From the NCBI RefSeq assembly GCF_022700675.1, contig NZ_CP062182.1, positions 2,914,001 to 2,978,000 of the forward strand: a stretch of DNA of 64,000 nucleotides, written 5' to 3'. This DNA comes from Acinetobacter sp. ASP199. Its GTDB lineage: Bacteria > Pseudomonadota > Gammaproteobacteria > Pseudomonadales > Moraxellaceae. The position numbers and the translations under genes are program-made. This document shows positions 1 through 9,047 of the stretch, one piece after another. Under the pieces are notes generated by a model. The model saw only the letters and a list, made by a program, of their open reading frames with translations. It had not been told where the DNA came from and did not search any database. Each line of letters opens with the position of its first letter. Within the stretch, counting starts at the first letter, position 1.

Positions 1-1
1 A

Positions 2-991
2 TTTAACCAGTATGCGCCTGGAGATGGCTTACCATTATTACGCGCTTTGCTGGCTGATTTATATTTACAGCGCGATCAATTGTCATTAGATCCTGCTCAG
101 GAAATTACCATTACACCCGGGGCGACCATTGCAATCTTCTGTGCCATTCAGGCGGTGGTGCGTACGGGTGAAGAAGTTATTATTTTTGACCCAAGTTATG
201 ACAGTTATGCACCGACGGTACAGGTTTTAGGCGCCAAACCGATTCATATTGCACTGCAGCATCCGGAGTTCTCGGTGGACTGGAATCAGGTTAAAGATGC
301 CATTAATGACCGTACCCGGATGATTATTGTGAATACGCCGCATAATCCAACCGGAAGTGTCTGGTCTAAAGCAGATTGGCAACAGCTGATTGAACTGATC
401 CGTGACCGTAATATTGTCGTACTCTCCGATGAAGTCTATGAACATCTGGTCTTTGATGACATTCAACATCATTCAGCACTTTCTTTCCCTGAATTGCGTG
501 AACGTAGTTTTGTCATTGGCTCCTTTGGAAAAACCTTCCATGTGACTGGCTGGAAAACCGGCTTCTGTGTAGCGACCCCGGCCTTAATGAAATTGTTCCG
601 TCAGGTGTATCAATTTGCCAGTTTCTGCGGTGTGACTCCTGTTCAGGTAGCACTGGCTGAATATTTACAACAACATCCTGAACATATTTCCCAGCTGTCA
701 GCTTTTTATCAGGCCAAACGTGATTTGTTTAATTCATCCATTCAGGATTCACGTTTCCAGTGGACCCCCTCGCAAGGCACCTATTTTCAGAATCTGGATT
801 ACAGCGAGATTCGACCAGACTTAGCAGATGTTGATATGTGTCAGTACCTGGCACATGAACTTGGAATCGTGGCGATTCCAGTGTCAGTATTCTATAAACA
901 ACCGCCAAAAGATTTACGTTTACTGCGTTTCTGTTTTGCCAAAAAAGAACAAACCTTGCTGCAAGCTGGCGAAATTCTTTCCAAAGTTTGA
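2..991 (+). CDS. Aminotransferase class I/II, methionine aminotransferase (YbdL) type, 5' end missing
   Basis: The reading frame is open from the left edge, so the gene starts outside the window and about 330 codons remain. The TTG at 47 is internal: the codons before it read NQYAPGDGLPLLR, the conserved N-terminal NQYAP block of fold-type I aminotransferases. The PLP lysine lies in SFGKTFHVTGWKTG, very close to the SFGKT-H-TGWK motif of the YbdL/KAT-like group that transaminates methionine and aromatic amino acids. The NTPHNPTGSV and SDEVYEHL blocks are intact. Family assignment is firm. Methionine preference is inferred from similarity to YbdL. A terminator follows it closely. Confidence 0.85.
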   Translation, partial: FNQYAPGDGLPLLRALLADLYLQRDQLSLDPAQEITITPGATIAIFCAIQAVVRTGEEVIIFDPSYDSYAPTVQVLGAKPIHIALQHPEFSVDWNQVKDAINDRTRMIIVNTPHNPTGSVWSKADWQQLIELIRDRNIVVLSDEVYEHLVFDDIQHHSALSFPELRERSFVIGSFGKTFHVTGWKTGFCVATPALMKLFRQVYQFASFCGVTPVQVALAEYLQQHPEHISQLSAFYQAKRDLFNSSIQDSRFQWTPSQGTYFQNLDYSEIRPDLADVDMCQYLAHELGIVAIPVSVFYKQPPKDLRLLRFCFAKKEQTLLQAGEILSKV

Positions 992-1013
992 TTCAAATAT
1001 TTAAAGACTTAGA

Positions 1014-1053
1014 TAGCTTTAGCCTGAGTTACCTAAAAGCTAAGGCTATTTTT
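1014..1053 (+). terminator. Rho-independent terminator after the aminotransferase
   Basis: TAGCTTTAGC (1014-1023) pairs with GCTAAGGCTA (1039-1048), ten pairs with one G-U, around a 15-nt loop. A run of five T follows. It separates the aminotransferase from the MATE gene. Confidence 0.7.
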
Positions 1054-1113
1054 CTACAAATTTCTGATAATTATTTTTTTATTCCTCTCTAATAATCAAG
1101 AACAGGACGTCCT

Positions 1114-2478
1114 ATGGCACAGCAAGCATTGGTTCAGCAGCAAAACCTGTGGAAAACATTTTTTATTTTCCTGCTGCCGCTGGTTGTGACCAATATCCTG
1201 CAAAGCCTGTCCGGCACCATTAATACTATCTTTGTCGGGCAAATGCTGGGCGTACATGCCATTGCTGCAGTTGCAGTATTTTTCCCAATCCTGTTCTGCT
1301 TGATGGCTTTTGTGATTGGCTTATCAGCAGGTTCAACCGTTTTGGTGGGACAGGCTTGGGGAGCTAAAAACCTGGAGAAGGTCCGCTGTGTTGTTGGTTC
1401 CACCCTGTTTATGACCCTGATTGGCGGTACGCTGATTGCCCTGTTTGGTGTCATTTTCACGGAGGATATCCTTTTGCTTCTCGGGACTGATCCGGAGGTC
1501 ATGCACCTGTCTCTGCCTTATGTGCAATGGATGCTTGCTGGTAGCCCACTGATTTTTATTTATATTATTTATACTTCAATCCTGCGCGGTGTGGGTGACA
1601 GCACTACTGCATTGTTTGCCTCTGCCCTGGCGATTGGAGTAGGTCTGGTGGTGACGCCCGTTCTGATTGCCGGTTATTTTGGTTTTCCCAAGATAGGGAT
1701 TATTTCTCCCGCAATTGCGACTATCCTCGGTAACCTGGCAGTCCTGCTATTTCTAACATTATATTTAAATTATAAAGAACATCCCCTCAAGCCAGACTGG
1801 GCTTTGCTGAAAGATATCCGTCATCAGCCTCAGCTCAGCAAAATTATTCTGCGATTAGGCATCCCGACCGGCGTGCAGATGGTAACCACTTCAGTGGCAG
1901 GTTTGGTAATTGTGGGCTTGGTCAACCGCTATGGTGCAGAAGCGACTGCAGCTTATGGGGCCGTGAATCAGGTGCTGAATTATATCCAGTTCCCTGCACT
2001 TTCTATCGCAATTGCCGCTTCGGTTTTTGGTGCCCAAGCGATTGGTGCAGGTAAAAATGACTTACTCAATAAAGTGACGCGTACTGCCCTGAGCATGAAT
2101 ATTCTGTTCACAGGTAGTCTGGTGGTATTGGCCTATCTTTTCTCAAAATATTTGATGGCCCTGTTTATTACCGATCCACAGGTTGTGGTACTGGGTCAGC
2201 AGCTCCTGTTTATCGTGCTCTGGTCCATTCTGTTCTTTGGTGCCAGTGCGATTTTTGCTTCGATTATGCGGGCCAGTGGTACGGTGACGGTACCAATGAT
2301 TATCAATATTATCGCTATTATCGGGATTGAAGTCCCGGCAGCTTATCTATTCAGTCGCTGGTGGGGCCTGCAAGGCATCTGGTATGGCTATGCTCTAGCT
2401 TTTGTCTGTCTATGCATCATGCAAGGACTGTATTACCAGTTTGTCTGGAAAAAGAAAACCATTGAAATGCTGATTTAA
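1114..2478 (+). CDS. MATE family multidrug/cation antiporter
   Basis: The product is a 454-residue polytopic inner-membrane protein with about 12 hydrophobic helices in two halves, the normal MATE size. The N-terminal half has the typical LPLVVTNILQSLSGTIN...VGQMLG block and a VLVGQAWGAK loop. The second half repeats the pattern with GIPTGVQM and SIAIAASVFGAQAIGAGK. MATE proteins export cationic drugs and dyes using Na+ or H+ gradients. Nothing here identifies the substrate, and it is not obviously the well-known Acinetobacter AbeM. It appears monocistronic, with a terminator before it and 170 bp to the next gene. Confidence 0.88.
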   Translation: MAQQALVQQQNLWKTFFIFLLPLVVTNILQSLSGTINTIFVGQMLGVHAIAAVAVFFPILFCLMAFVIGLSAGSTVLVGQAWGAKNLEKVRCVVGSTLFMTLIGGTLIALFGVIFTEDILLLLGTDPEVMHLSLPYVQWMLAGSPLIFIYIIYTSILRGVGDSTTALFASALAIGVGLVVTPVLIAGYFGFPKIGIISPAIATILGNLAVLLFLTLYLNYKEHPLKPDWALLKDIRHQPQLSKIILRLGIPTGVQMVTTSVAGLVIVGLVNRYGAEATAAYGAVNQVLNYIQFPALSIAIAASVFGAQAIGAGKNDLLNKVTRTALSMNILFTGSLVVLAYLFSKYLMALFITDPQVVVLGQQLLFIVLWSILFFGASAIFASIMRASGTVTVPMIINIIAIIGIEVPAAYLFSRWWGLQGIWYGYALAFVCLCIMQGLYYQFVWKKKTIEMLI

Positions 2479-2649
2479 GGTGGTTGAAGTACCTGAAAAT
2501 TTAGATCTTATCTATTTTTGGAAATAGATACATTTCCTGCTTAGGCTTATCCCATATTTAGTATAAGGATTTAATTTTATCGTATTTTTAAACCAGATTA
2601 TTCCTTGTTATAAACCTGTTGAAATACATGATAACGACAGGATTTCAGC

Positions 2650-4020
2650 ATGGCCAAACGACAAATTAAACTGGGTGCTTTCATTCCAACAACTTCGCAA
2701 CATGCGGCAGGTTGGCGACACCCAGAGTCTCGTCCTCAGAACCATTTAAGTCTTGATTATGCAATTGAATTAGCAAAAACTGCTGAACGCGGTCTGTTTG
2801 ATGCTTATTTCCTTGCCGATGGTTTGGCAGTTAACTGGAGTCATGGCGCTTCTAAGCATAATAAAAATGTAGGCTACAGTGACAAAGTCGTCGGTTTTGA
2901 ACCCGTGACCTTATTTGCTGCCATTTCAGCAGTCACCAAAAATATTGGCTTTATTGCTACTGCTTCAACTACCTATGAAGAACCCTATCTATTAGCGCGC
3001 AAATATGCCTCTTTAGACCATATCAGTAAGGGCCGTGCTGCATGGAATGTTGTAACCACTATTTCTACTGAAACTGCGCGTAACTTTGGTTTTAGTGCAC
3101 ATCCGGATGCCCAAGTCCGTTATGAGCGTGCGGATGAATTTATTGAAATCGTGCAGAAACTCTGGGATTCCTGGGAAGATGATGCTTTCCTCTACGATAA
3201 AGAAAGCGGTCATTTCTTTGATGCCGCGAAACAGCATGAACCGCTACATAAAGGGAAATATTTTAATGTCCAAGGCGCACTCAATGTCCCTCGTCCACCA
3301 CAAGGCTATCCGGTCATTGTGCAGGCAGGTCAGTCTGAAGATGGACGTGAACTGGCAGCCAAGTATGCTGAAGTCATTTTCACAGCCCAACAAAGTTTAA
3401 CTGAGGCCCAAGCCTTCTATCGGGATGTTAAAGGGCGTTTAGCCAAATATGGCCGTCATGCGGATGACCTGAAAGTAATGCCAGGGGTATCGGTATTTGT
3501 CGCTAAAACCGAACAGGAAGCCAAAGAAAAATATGCATTGCTGAACAGCTTGATTCACCCGGATGTGGGTTTAGGACTTCTTTCTGGCTTAGCAGGTGAT
3601 CTTGATCTTTCAAACTATGATCTGGATGCGCCTTTCCCGGAACTGGAAGGGATTGAAATCAAATCCAGTCGTCAGCAAATGATGATCAATATTGCACAGA
3701 AACATAACTTCAGTATTCGTCAGCTCTATGAATATGTTGCTTCTGCACGTGGTCACTGGACACTGATCGGGACACCTGAACAGGTCGTTGACCAGTTGCA
3801 GGAATGGTTTGAAAATGACGCTGCGGATGGCTTTAATGTGTTGCCACCGACGACACCTGCCGGCTTGAATGATTTCATCGATTTCATTGTACCGGAGTTA
3901 CAACGCCGTGGCCTGTTCCGGACTGAATATGAAGGCAGTACGCTACGTGAAAACCTGGGGCTGAAACGTCCGGAAAATCAGTACCTCAGTGCTCAACATC
4001 ATACAGCTGTAGCCTCTTAG
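2650..4020 (+). CDS. FMN-dependent LLM-class monooxygenase, NtaA/SnaA/DszA family
   Basis: This is a 456-residue luciferase-like monooxygenase. The opening block (KLGAFIPTTSQHAAGWRHPES) and the ERGLFDAYFLADGL, ASTTYEEPYLLARKYASLDH and GRAAWNVVTT motifs are characteristic of the nitrilotriacetate/pristinamycin/dibenzothiophene-sulfone monooxygenase family. These enzymes use reduced FMN from a partner reductase to oxidise substrates such as chelators or organosulfur compounds. The substrate is not predictable, and no flavin reductase or sulfonate transporter is adjacent, so the FMNH2 source must be elsewhere. An AGGA element lies upstream of the ATG. A bidirectional terminator separates it from the convergent SDR gene. 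Confidence 0.87.
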   Translation: MAKRQIKLGAFIPTTSQHAAGWRHPESRPQNHLSLDYAIELAKTAERGLFDAYFLADGLAVNWSHGASKHNKNVGYSDKVVGFEPVTLFAAISAVTKNIGFIATASTTYEEPYLLARKYASLDHISKGRAAWNVVTTISTETARNFGFSAHPDAQVRYERADEFIEIVQKLWDSWEDDAFLYDKESGHFFDAAKQHEPLHKGKYFNVQGALNVPRPPQGYPVIVQAGQSEDGRELAAKYAEVIFTAQQSLTEAQAFYRDVKGRLAKYGRHADDLKVMPGVSVFVAKTEQEAKEKYALLNSLIHPDVGLGLLSGLAGDLDLSNYDLDAPFPELEGIEIKSSRQQMMINIAQKHNFSIRQLYEYVASARGHWTLIGTPEQVVDQLQEWFENDAADGFNVLPPTTPAGLNDFIDFIVPELQRRGLFRTEYEGSTLRENLGLKRPENQYLSAQHHTAVAS

Positions 4021-4125
4021 ACCAGTCTTTATAAAGAAGATCGGTTTTAATCACTGTTTAATTTTCTATTTTTTAGATAAAGAAAACTTGCCGCCAGTTT
4101 TGCATTTTCAAAGTTTAAATATAAA

Positions 4126-4147
4126 AAAGTCCGCATAAGCGGACTTT
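4126..4147. terminator. Bidirectional terminator between convergent genes
   Basis: AAAGTCCGC (4126-4134) and GCGGACTTT (4139-4147) form a perfect 9-bp stem with an ATAA loop. The A and T runs on both sides suit termination in both directions. Confidence 0.85.
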
Positions 4148-4168
4148 AATTTCATAACTTTTAACAAC

Positions 4169-5014
4169 CTAAGCTGATTTTTTCGATTTACCTAGCTTGG
4201 TGGCAAAAGCTGTGACCTTCTGATAGCCCGTCGGTAGAATTCGCTGAATCAGATCGATGGTTTTGGCATCATTACCAATCAGCAGACGGCGTTTATCTTT
4301 CTGCACTGCATCCAGAATCTGACGTGCCGCTTCTTCAGGTGGACAACGCAGTAATTTATTGAAGCTACGTGCAGACTTTTCAGGATTCATACCTAAGGCT
4401 TTTAGGCTGTCATTCATTTTGGCCGCGTTGGCAATGTTGGTACGAATACCACCAGGATGTACACACAGCGCGCTAACACCGCAGTTTTCGATATCCAGTT
4501 CCTGACGTAAGGATTCGGTAAAGCCACGTACTGCAAACTTGGTGGCGTTATAGCCAGATTGTGTTGGCTGTGCAGTTAGACCAAACAGACTGGAAATATT
4601 GATGATATGACCATCGCCCGTCTTCTTGATCAGTGGCAGGAATTCCTTGGTACCATACACCACGCCCCAGAAGTTGACGCCAACAATCCATTCCAGCTCG
4701 TCATAACTCGCGCCTTCTACAGTCGAACCTAAAGCCACACCAGCATTGTTGAAGATCATATTCACGCTGCCATGGTCCTGTTCCACCTCAGTCGCCCAAG
4801 TACGCATTTCTTCAAGATTCGCGACATTCACCTTTTTGATCGTTACACGTACATTAGAATCTTTTAACAGCTCAACCGTTTTCGCCAGACCCTCTTCATT
4901 GACATCGCTTAATGCCAGATGACAGCCCTGTTTCGCCAATAAAACTGCCAATTGCTGACCAATACCAGAACCGGCACCGGTAATCGCAGCAACTTTATTA
5001 TTAAAATTTTTCAT
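4169..5014 (-). CDS. Short-chain dehydrogenase/reductase
   Basis: This 281-residue classical SDR has the cofactor motif TGAGSGIG near residues 13-20, NNAG near residue 90, and the catalytic Ser (NISSLFG) with YNATK. The family oxidises or reduces alcohol/carbonyl groups with NAD(P)(H). The lysine-rich C-terminal extension after the Rossmann fold resembles SDRs annotated as acetoin- or lipid-related dehydrogenases, but the substrate is unknown. The start has a good AAGGGAAA ribosome site. It is transcribed divergently from a TetR regulator across a promoter region with perfect inverted repeats, so control by that regulator is likely. Confidence 0.87.
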   Translation of the reverse strand: MKNFNNKVAAITGAGSGIGQQLAVLLAKQGCHLALSDVNEEGLAKTVELLKDSNVRVTIKKVNVANLEEMRTWATEVEQDHGSVNMIFNNAGVALGSTVEGASYDELEWIVGVNFWGVVYGTKEFLPLIKKTGDGHIINISSLFGLTAQPTQSGYNATKFAVRGFTESLRQELDIENCGVSALCVHPGGIRTNIANAAKMNDSLKALGMNPEKSARSFNKLLRCPPEEAARQILDAVQKDKRRLLIGNDAKTIDLIQRILPTGYQKVTAFATKLGKSKKSA

Positions 5015-5045
5015 AAGTTTCCCTTATCGATAAAACTGCCTGCCC

Positions 5046-5067
5046 GGACAGTATTTCTTGTTCTGTC
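5046..5067. promoter_or_regulatory. Inverted repeat, possible extra operator half-sites
   Basis: GGACAG (5046-5051) and CTGTC (5063-5067) form a spaced inverted repeat just upstream of the SDR start. It shares the GACA/TGTC core with the two better repeats further along. Weak alone, it is reported because the core recurs three times in 105 bp. Confidence 0.3.
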
Positions 5068-5102
5068 GTGCTTCTCATGCAGTAATTCTCCTCAATATAG
5101 TT

Positions 5103-5122
5103 TTGACAATACTCATTGTCAA
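5103..5122. promoter_or_regulatory. Perfect palindrome, probable TetR-family operator
   Basis: TTGACAATACTCATTGTCAA is a perfect inverted repeat with 8-bp arms and a 4-bp spacer. It lies midway between the divergent SDR and TetR genes and overlaps a TTGACA-like -35 sequence. Size and location match TetR-type operators. Binding by the adjacent regulator is inferred. Confidence 0.7.
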
Positions 5123-5132
5123 TCATGATGAC

Positions 5133-5149
5133 TTGTCTATTCAGGACAA
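5133..5149. promoter_or_regulatory. Second inverted repeat TTGTC-N7-GACAA
   Basis: TTGTC (5133-5137) and GACAA (5145-5149) repeat the outer core of the palindrome at 5103-5122, ten bases further on. It could be a second operator for the TetR gene's own promoter. Confidence 0.4.
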
Positions 5150-5236
5150 TCCAGATTGATGATCAAGGACATAGGTCTAAGTGGAATTTATTGGTAAGAT
5201 ATCTAAAATTTCGGTGCTTATGAGCTTAATCATTCC

Positions 5237-5914
5237 ATGACCAATTCGGTAATTCCTGAGAAAAAACAACAAAAAGCAGTGGCGAAGGAACGTCAGTTTA
5301 AAGGTCTGTCTATGGCTGAACGCCAGCAGGCACGCCGGGAAAAGCTGATTGAAGCCGGTATTCAGGCTTACGGTACACATGGTTTTTTTTCTGTAACTGT
5401 CAAAGATATCTGTACTGAAGCCAAGCTGACCGAACGCTATTTCTATGAATCTTTCAAGAAAAGTGAGCATCTGTTTCAGACCATCTTCCTGAAATTGATC
5501 GATGAATTACAGCAAAATGTCATGCAGGCAATGATGCAAGCCTCTTCTGATCCTAAAAAGATGATCGAAGCTGGTCTGACTGCCCTGCTCACTACCTTGC
5601 GAGATAATCCACGTATGGCTCGGATTATTTATATCGATGCCATGCTGGTGCAGGAACTGCATAATCAGGCCACCATTCACGAAACCATGGGGCGTTTTGA
5701 CCGCATGATTCAGGCCTTTGTCATGCTGATGATGCCGAATCTGAGCCGTTCCGAGCGGGAAATTTCTCTGGTATCGACAGGCTTAAATGGTTATGTCACC
5801 CAGATCGCGATTCGCTGGGTCATGAGCGGTTTTAAACAGTCCATGGAAGAGGTCTTGTCCTCATGTAGTATTGTCTTCCTGGCCCTATTTGAATCTTTTT
5901 CAGATAAGAAATAA
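5237..5914 (+). CDS. TetR/AcrR family transcriptional regulator
   Basis: This 225-residue protein has an N-terminal TetR helix-turn-helix (ARREKLIEAGIQAYGTHGFFSVTVKDICTEA, then LTERYFYESFKKSEHLF) at about residues 35-85. A variable helical ligand domain with a helical C-terminus follows. The roughly 30 residues before the HTH are lysine/glutamine-rich and may be an extension or mean that translation begins later. It diverges from an SDR gene over a short region with palindromes, the usual layout of a repressor controlling its neighbour and itself. The ligand is unknown. Confidence 0.87.
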   Translation: MTNSVIPEKKQQKAVAKERQFKGLSMAERQQARREKLIEAGIQAYGTHGFFSVTVKDICTEAKLTERYFYESFKKSEHLFQTIFLKLIDELQQNVMQAMMQASSDPKKMIEAGLTALLTTLRDNPRMARIIYIDAMLVQELHNQATIHETMGRFDRMIQAFVMLMMPNLSRSEREISLVSTGLNGYVTQIAIRWVMSGFKQSMEEVLSSCSIVFLALFESFSDKK

Positions 5915-6000
5915 GGTTTAGAGCAATTATTTTTTAATTTCTCTTTTAGTTTTCAATCGAGTGTTATTGCAGATATTTTTCTTCTATTCAGCAACTTAAA

Positions 6001-6090
6001 TTGTCACAAATCTTTGCGAAAGCAGCGCAAGTATCCCTTTCTGCAATGATACTGTCATAATTAATCTTTGTAATAGGCTCGTCATAAATA
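6001..6090 (+). promoter_or_regulatory. phoB promoter region with candidate Pho-box elements
   Basis: TTGTCACAAATCTTTGCG (6001-6018) resembles the Pho box as TTGTCAC-AAAT-CTTTGCG: the first half-site is good and the second poor. CTGTCATAA (6052-6060) is an exact half-site, and a related GTCATAAATATAAA lies at 6081-6094. PhoB usually activates its own gene through such repeats. No site here matches both halves well, so the assignment is tentative. Confidence 0.35.
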
Positions 6091-6126
6091 TAAAACGGTC
6101 CACCGTTGACTTATAGGAAATGCGCT

Positions 6127-6837
6127 GTGAAAGATGACTACATTTTAATCGTCGATGATGAGCTTCCAATTCGGGAAATGATCCATACGGCACTGGATAT
6201 GGCAGGCTTTAATTGTCTAGAAGCAGAAGATGCCAAACAGGCCCATCAAATGATTGTAGATCAGCGTCCAGCATTGATCCTGCTGGACTGGATGATGCCC
6301 GGTGGAGTTAGCGGCGTAGACTTATGCCGTCGCCTGAAACGCGATGAAACCCTGTCAGAAATCCCAGTCATTATGCTCACTGCACGGGGCGAAGAAGATC
6401 ATAAGGTTCAAGGTCTGGATGCTGGTGCAGATGACTACATGACCAAGCCATTTTCTACCCGCGAACTGGTATCTCGTATCAAAGCCGTACTGCGCCGTAC
6501 CAATAGCTTGAATGGTGAAAAAAGTATTGAAGCCAATGGCTTGCTACTTGATCCTGCAAGCCAGCGTGTCAGCTTTAATGATACTATCCTGGATATGGGT
6601 CCGACCGAATATCGTCTGCTGGCCTTCTTCATGACCCATCCAGAACGTGCCTATACTCGTGCCCAGCTTCTGGATCAGGTTTGGGGTGGCAATGTATATA
6701 TTGAAGACCGGACCATTGATGTGCATATCCGTCGCCTGCGCAAAGTGCTGGAACCGTATGGTGCCGACCGTTATGTACAGACTGTACGCGGAACCGGCTA
6801 CCGCTTTTCGACCCGTATTGATGTTGCACTCGGTTAA
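6127..6837 (+). CDS. phoB: Phosphate-regulon response regulator PhoB
   Basis: This OmpR/PhoB-family regulator has a receiver domain followed by a winged helix. The GTG at 6127 is chosen because AGGAAA precedes it by about six bases. It gives 236 residues, with the acidic pocket at D10/D11 and the phospho-acceptor at D54 (LLDWMMPG), numbered as in E. coli PhoB. The upstream in-frame TTG at 6106 would add seven residues with no ribosome site. The C-terminal domain has the [27 protein letters not shown] and [13 protein letters not shown] motifs. Phosphorylated by PhoR, it activates phosphate-starvation genes. phoR follows after 24 bp, so the two form an operon. Confidence 0.93.
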   Translation: MKDDYILIVDDELPIREMIHTALDMAGFNCLEAEDAKQAHQMIVDQRPALILLDWMMPGGVSGVDLCRRLKRDETLSEIPVIMLTARGEEDHKVQGLDAGADDYMTKPFSTRELVSRIKAVLRRTNSLNGEKSIEANGLLLDPASQRVSFNDTILDMGPTEYRLLAFFMTHPERAYTRAQLLDQVWGGNVYIEDRTIDVHIRRLRKVLEPYGADRYVQTVRGTGYRFSTRIDVALG

Positions 6838-6861
6838 TTTGACTTAGGTAAAGCCTGCTTT

Positions 6862-8220
6862 ATGTATAAACCCTACCCTGTTCCTGAAATGGCCCGTGGG
6901 CATAAACTGCCAAGCTCCAATAGCTTATGGGACTTTGCCAAGCAGGATTTACGCCTTCTGGCCTTTTTCCTGTTGATCGGTAGCCTGATTGGTTATGGGA
7001 TCGGGTATTTCTGGGTCTGTATCGTACTGGCTTTTGTGGCATTTTTTATCACACAGATACGCTCCCTCTACTTGGTCAATGACTGGATTTCCAATCGTCC
7101 TTATGACGTACCACCCAAGATCAATGGCATCTGGGGTGCTCTGCTATTCAATGTCTATCAGGCCCAGCGTCAGGAACGCATTGTACAGGCGGAGATGGTC
7201 GAGCTGATTGATCGTGCCCAGTCTTCTCTAGGCGCGCTACAGGAAGCCGTGGTACTGATCGATGAAAATCAGCAGATTGAATGGTGGAATCCAGCGGCTG
7301 AACGTCTGCTCGGTATCAGTGCTGAAGATAAAAGCCGTAATATTCTGAGTTTACTGTCTCAGCCAAATTTCATTGATTATTATCATCATATTGATGATGC
7401 GCCTGACGGTCTCAAGATTCAGTCTTCAATTCTTGAAGGCCATTATGTACAGGTCAAGATGACCCGCTTTGGGGGAGAAAGCCGCGTCTTGGTCGCTTAT
7501 GATGTGACCCGGATGCATAATCTGGAACAGATGCGCAAAGACTTTGTTGACAACATTTCACATGAGCTACGTACGCCTTTAACGGTTCTCAGTGGTTATA
7601 TCGAAACCTTTACCGATCAGGAAGATATCAGTCCACGCTGGAAACGTGCTTTTGACCAGATGCAATCTCAGACCCGACGTATGAATGCCTTGGTCAATGA
7701 CTTGTTGCTCCTGTCTCGTCTAGAAAATGACGAAAATATTGCCAAGAATCAGATTATTGACATGCCTACTCTGATGAACCAGCTATTTGATGATGCCCAA
7801 GCCTATAACGCAGACTATGGCCACACCTTAAATCTGGATATTGACAGCCATTGTGATCTGATTGGTTCCGATATGGAAATTGCCAGTGCTTTCAGCAACC
7901 TGATCACCAATGCGATTAAATATACGCCAAAAGGTGGTACGGTGACTATGGGCTGGCATGATGATGGTGAATCGGCTTACTTTGTGGTGGAAGATACCGG
8001 AATCGGGATTGACCCGAAACACGTGCCGCGCCTGACTGAACGGTTCTATCGCATCGATTCTGACCGTAGCCGACGTACTGGCGGCACAGGTCTTGGACTC
8101 GCGATTGTAAAGCATGTACTGATGCAACATCAGGCACAGCTAGAGATTGATTCTCGTGAAAATCAGGGCTCTACTTTCAAAGTTATTTTCCCGAAGGAAC
8201 GCTTAAGTTTTCCAGACTGA
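6862..8220 (+). CDS. phoR: Phosphate-regulon sensor histidine kinase PhoR
   Basis: The protein has 452 residues. Two hydrophobic segments at about residues 30-70 anchor it in the inner membrane. A PAS domain (about 115-215, with EAVVLIDENQQIEWWNPAAERLLG) precedes the HisKA domain, whose phospho-histidine is H234 in NISHELRTPL. The ATPase domain carries the N box (NLITNAIKYTPKG), G1 (DTGIGI) and G2 (GGTGLGLAI). There is almost no periplasmic loop, as is normal for PhoR, which senses phosphate through the Pst transporter and PhoU. pst/phoU are not in the window. It ends at a strong bidirectional terminator. Confidence 0.93.
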   Translation: MYKPYPVPEMARGHKLPSSNSLWDFAKQDLRLLAFFLLIGSLIGYGIGYFWVCIVLAFVAFFITQIRSLYLVNDWISNRPYDVPPKINGIWGALLFNVYQAQRQERIVQAEMVELIDRAQSSLGALQEAVVLIDENQQIEWWNPAAERLLGISAEDKSRNILSLLSQPNFIDYYHHIDDAPDGLKIQSSILEGHYVQVKMTRFGGESRVLVAYDVTRMHNLEQMRKDFVDNISHELRTPLTVLSGYIETFTDQEDISPRWKRAFDQMQSQTRRMNALVNDLLLLSRLENDENIAKNQIIDMPTLMNQLFDDAQAYNADYGHTLNLDIDSHCDLIGSDMEIASAFSNLITNAIKYTPKGGTVTMGWHDDGESAYFVVEDTGIGIDPKHVPRLTERFYRIDSDRSRRTGGTGLGLAIVKHVLMQHQAQLEIDSRENQGSTFKVIFPKERLSFPD

Positions 8221-8240
8221 TTGAAACGATATCCCAATAA

Positions 8241-8262
8241 AAAGGTGCCTTTTGGCACCTTT
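8241..8262. terminator. Bidirectional terminator between phoR and the GST gene
   Basis: AAAGGTGCC (8241-8249) and GGCACCTTT (8254-8262) form a perfect 9-bp stem with a TTTT loop. A runs before it and TTATTTTT after it serve the two convergent genes. Confidence 0.88.
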
Positions 8263-8277
8263 ATTTTTGATGGGTGG

Positions 8278-8925
8278 TTAACTCAATACTTCTTCTTTGG
8301 ACATAGCCCGGAAATAGGCGGGACGATGGGATAACCGTTCCAGATAGGCTTCAATCGCCGGATAACGTTTACCAGTACGAGTCTGAATAGCATCTAATGG
8401 AAAACTCATTTGAATATCAGCAAAACTAAATCGACCAGCAAAATATTCATTCTCGCCCAAGTAGTTTTCCAGATACTGAATATGATCTTTAAGACGCGGC
8501 TGTACAAACTTACTCTTAATCCCACTGGTAATCTGTCGCGCCATAGGACGCAGCAAAAATGGCGTATGCTTCTCAACGGAGTTCATGACCAGATGCATGA
8601 CCAGCAGCGGCATTAGTGAGCCTTCGGCATAATGCATCCAGTACCGGTACTGCTGCTTGGTGGTGGCATTGAGCGGCTGAAACTCCATGCCGACATCATA
8701 GGTTTCCTGCAAATATTGTAAAATCACTGCAGATTCTACCAGCACCTGATCACCATCAATCAGGATCGGTGCCTTCCCTAATGGATGAATCATCTTCAAC
8801 TCTGAAGGGGCAGAAAAGTTAGGCAACCGTTTATGGAACTTGATTTCATAATCTAGCCCCAATTCCTCCAGTGCCCATAAAATACGGAACGATCGGGACT
8901 GCTCAAGATGGTGTAGGATACGCAT
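8278..8925 (-). CDS. Glutathione S-transferase
   Basis: This 215-residue cytosolic GST has an N-terminal thioredoxin-like domain (MRILHHLEQSRSFRILWALEELGLDYEI, then HPLGKAPIL and the cis-Pro/ESAVI glutathione-binding block). An all-helical C-terminal domain has the FSFADIQMSFPLDA motif. The ES pair after the cis-Pro loop is the usual gamma-glutamyl contact. Bacterial GSTs of this kind conjugate or reduce electrophiles and peroxides, but the substrate cannot be told. It appears monocistronic, convergent with phoR. Confidence 0.88.
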   Translation of the reverse strand: MRILHHLEQSRSFRILWALEELGLDYEIKFHKRLPNFSAPSELKMIHPLGKAPILIDGDQVLVESAVILQYLQETYDVGMEFQPLNATTKQQYRYWMHYAEGSLMPLLVMHLVMNSVEKHTPFLLRPMARQITSGIKSKFVQPRLKDHIQYLENYLGENEYFAGRFSFADIQMSFPLDAIQTRTGKRYPAIEAYLERLSHRPAYFRAMSKEEVLS

Positions 8926-9047
8926 GTTAGGCTCTTTTGTTATTGTCGTGTTATTGCCTATTCAGCATAACAAAAAGTGCCTGGTTCTGGTGAAATGCTT
9001 TACGAATTACATTACATTTCAATTAACCTCATTTACATACGGCGAGA

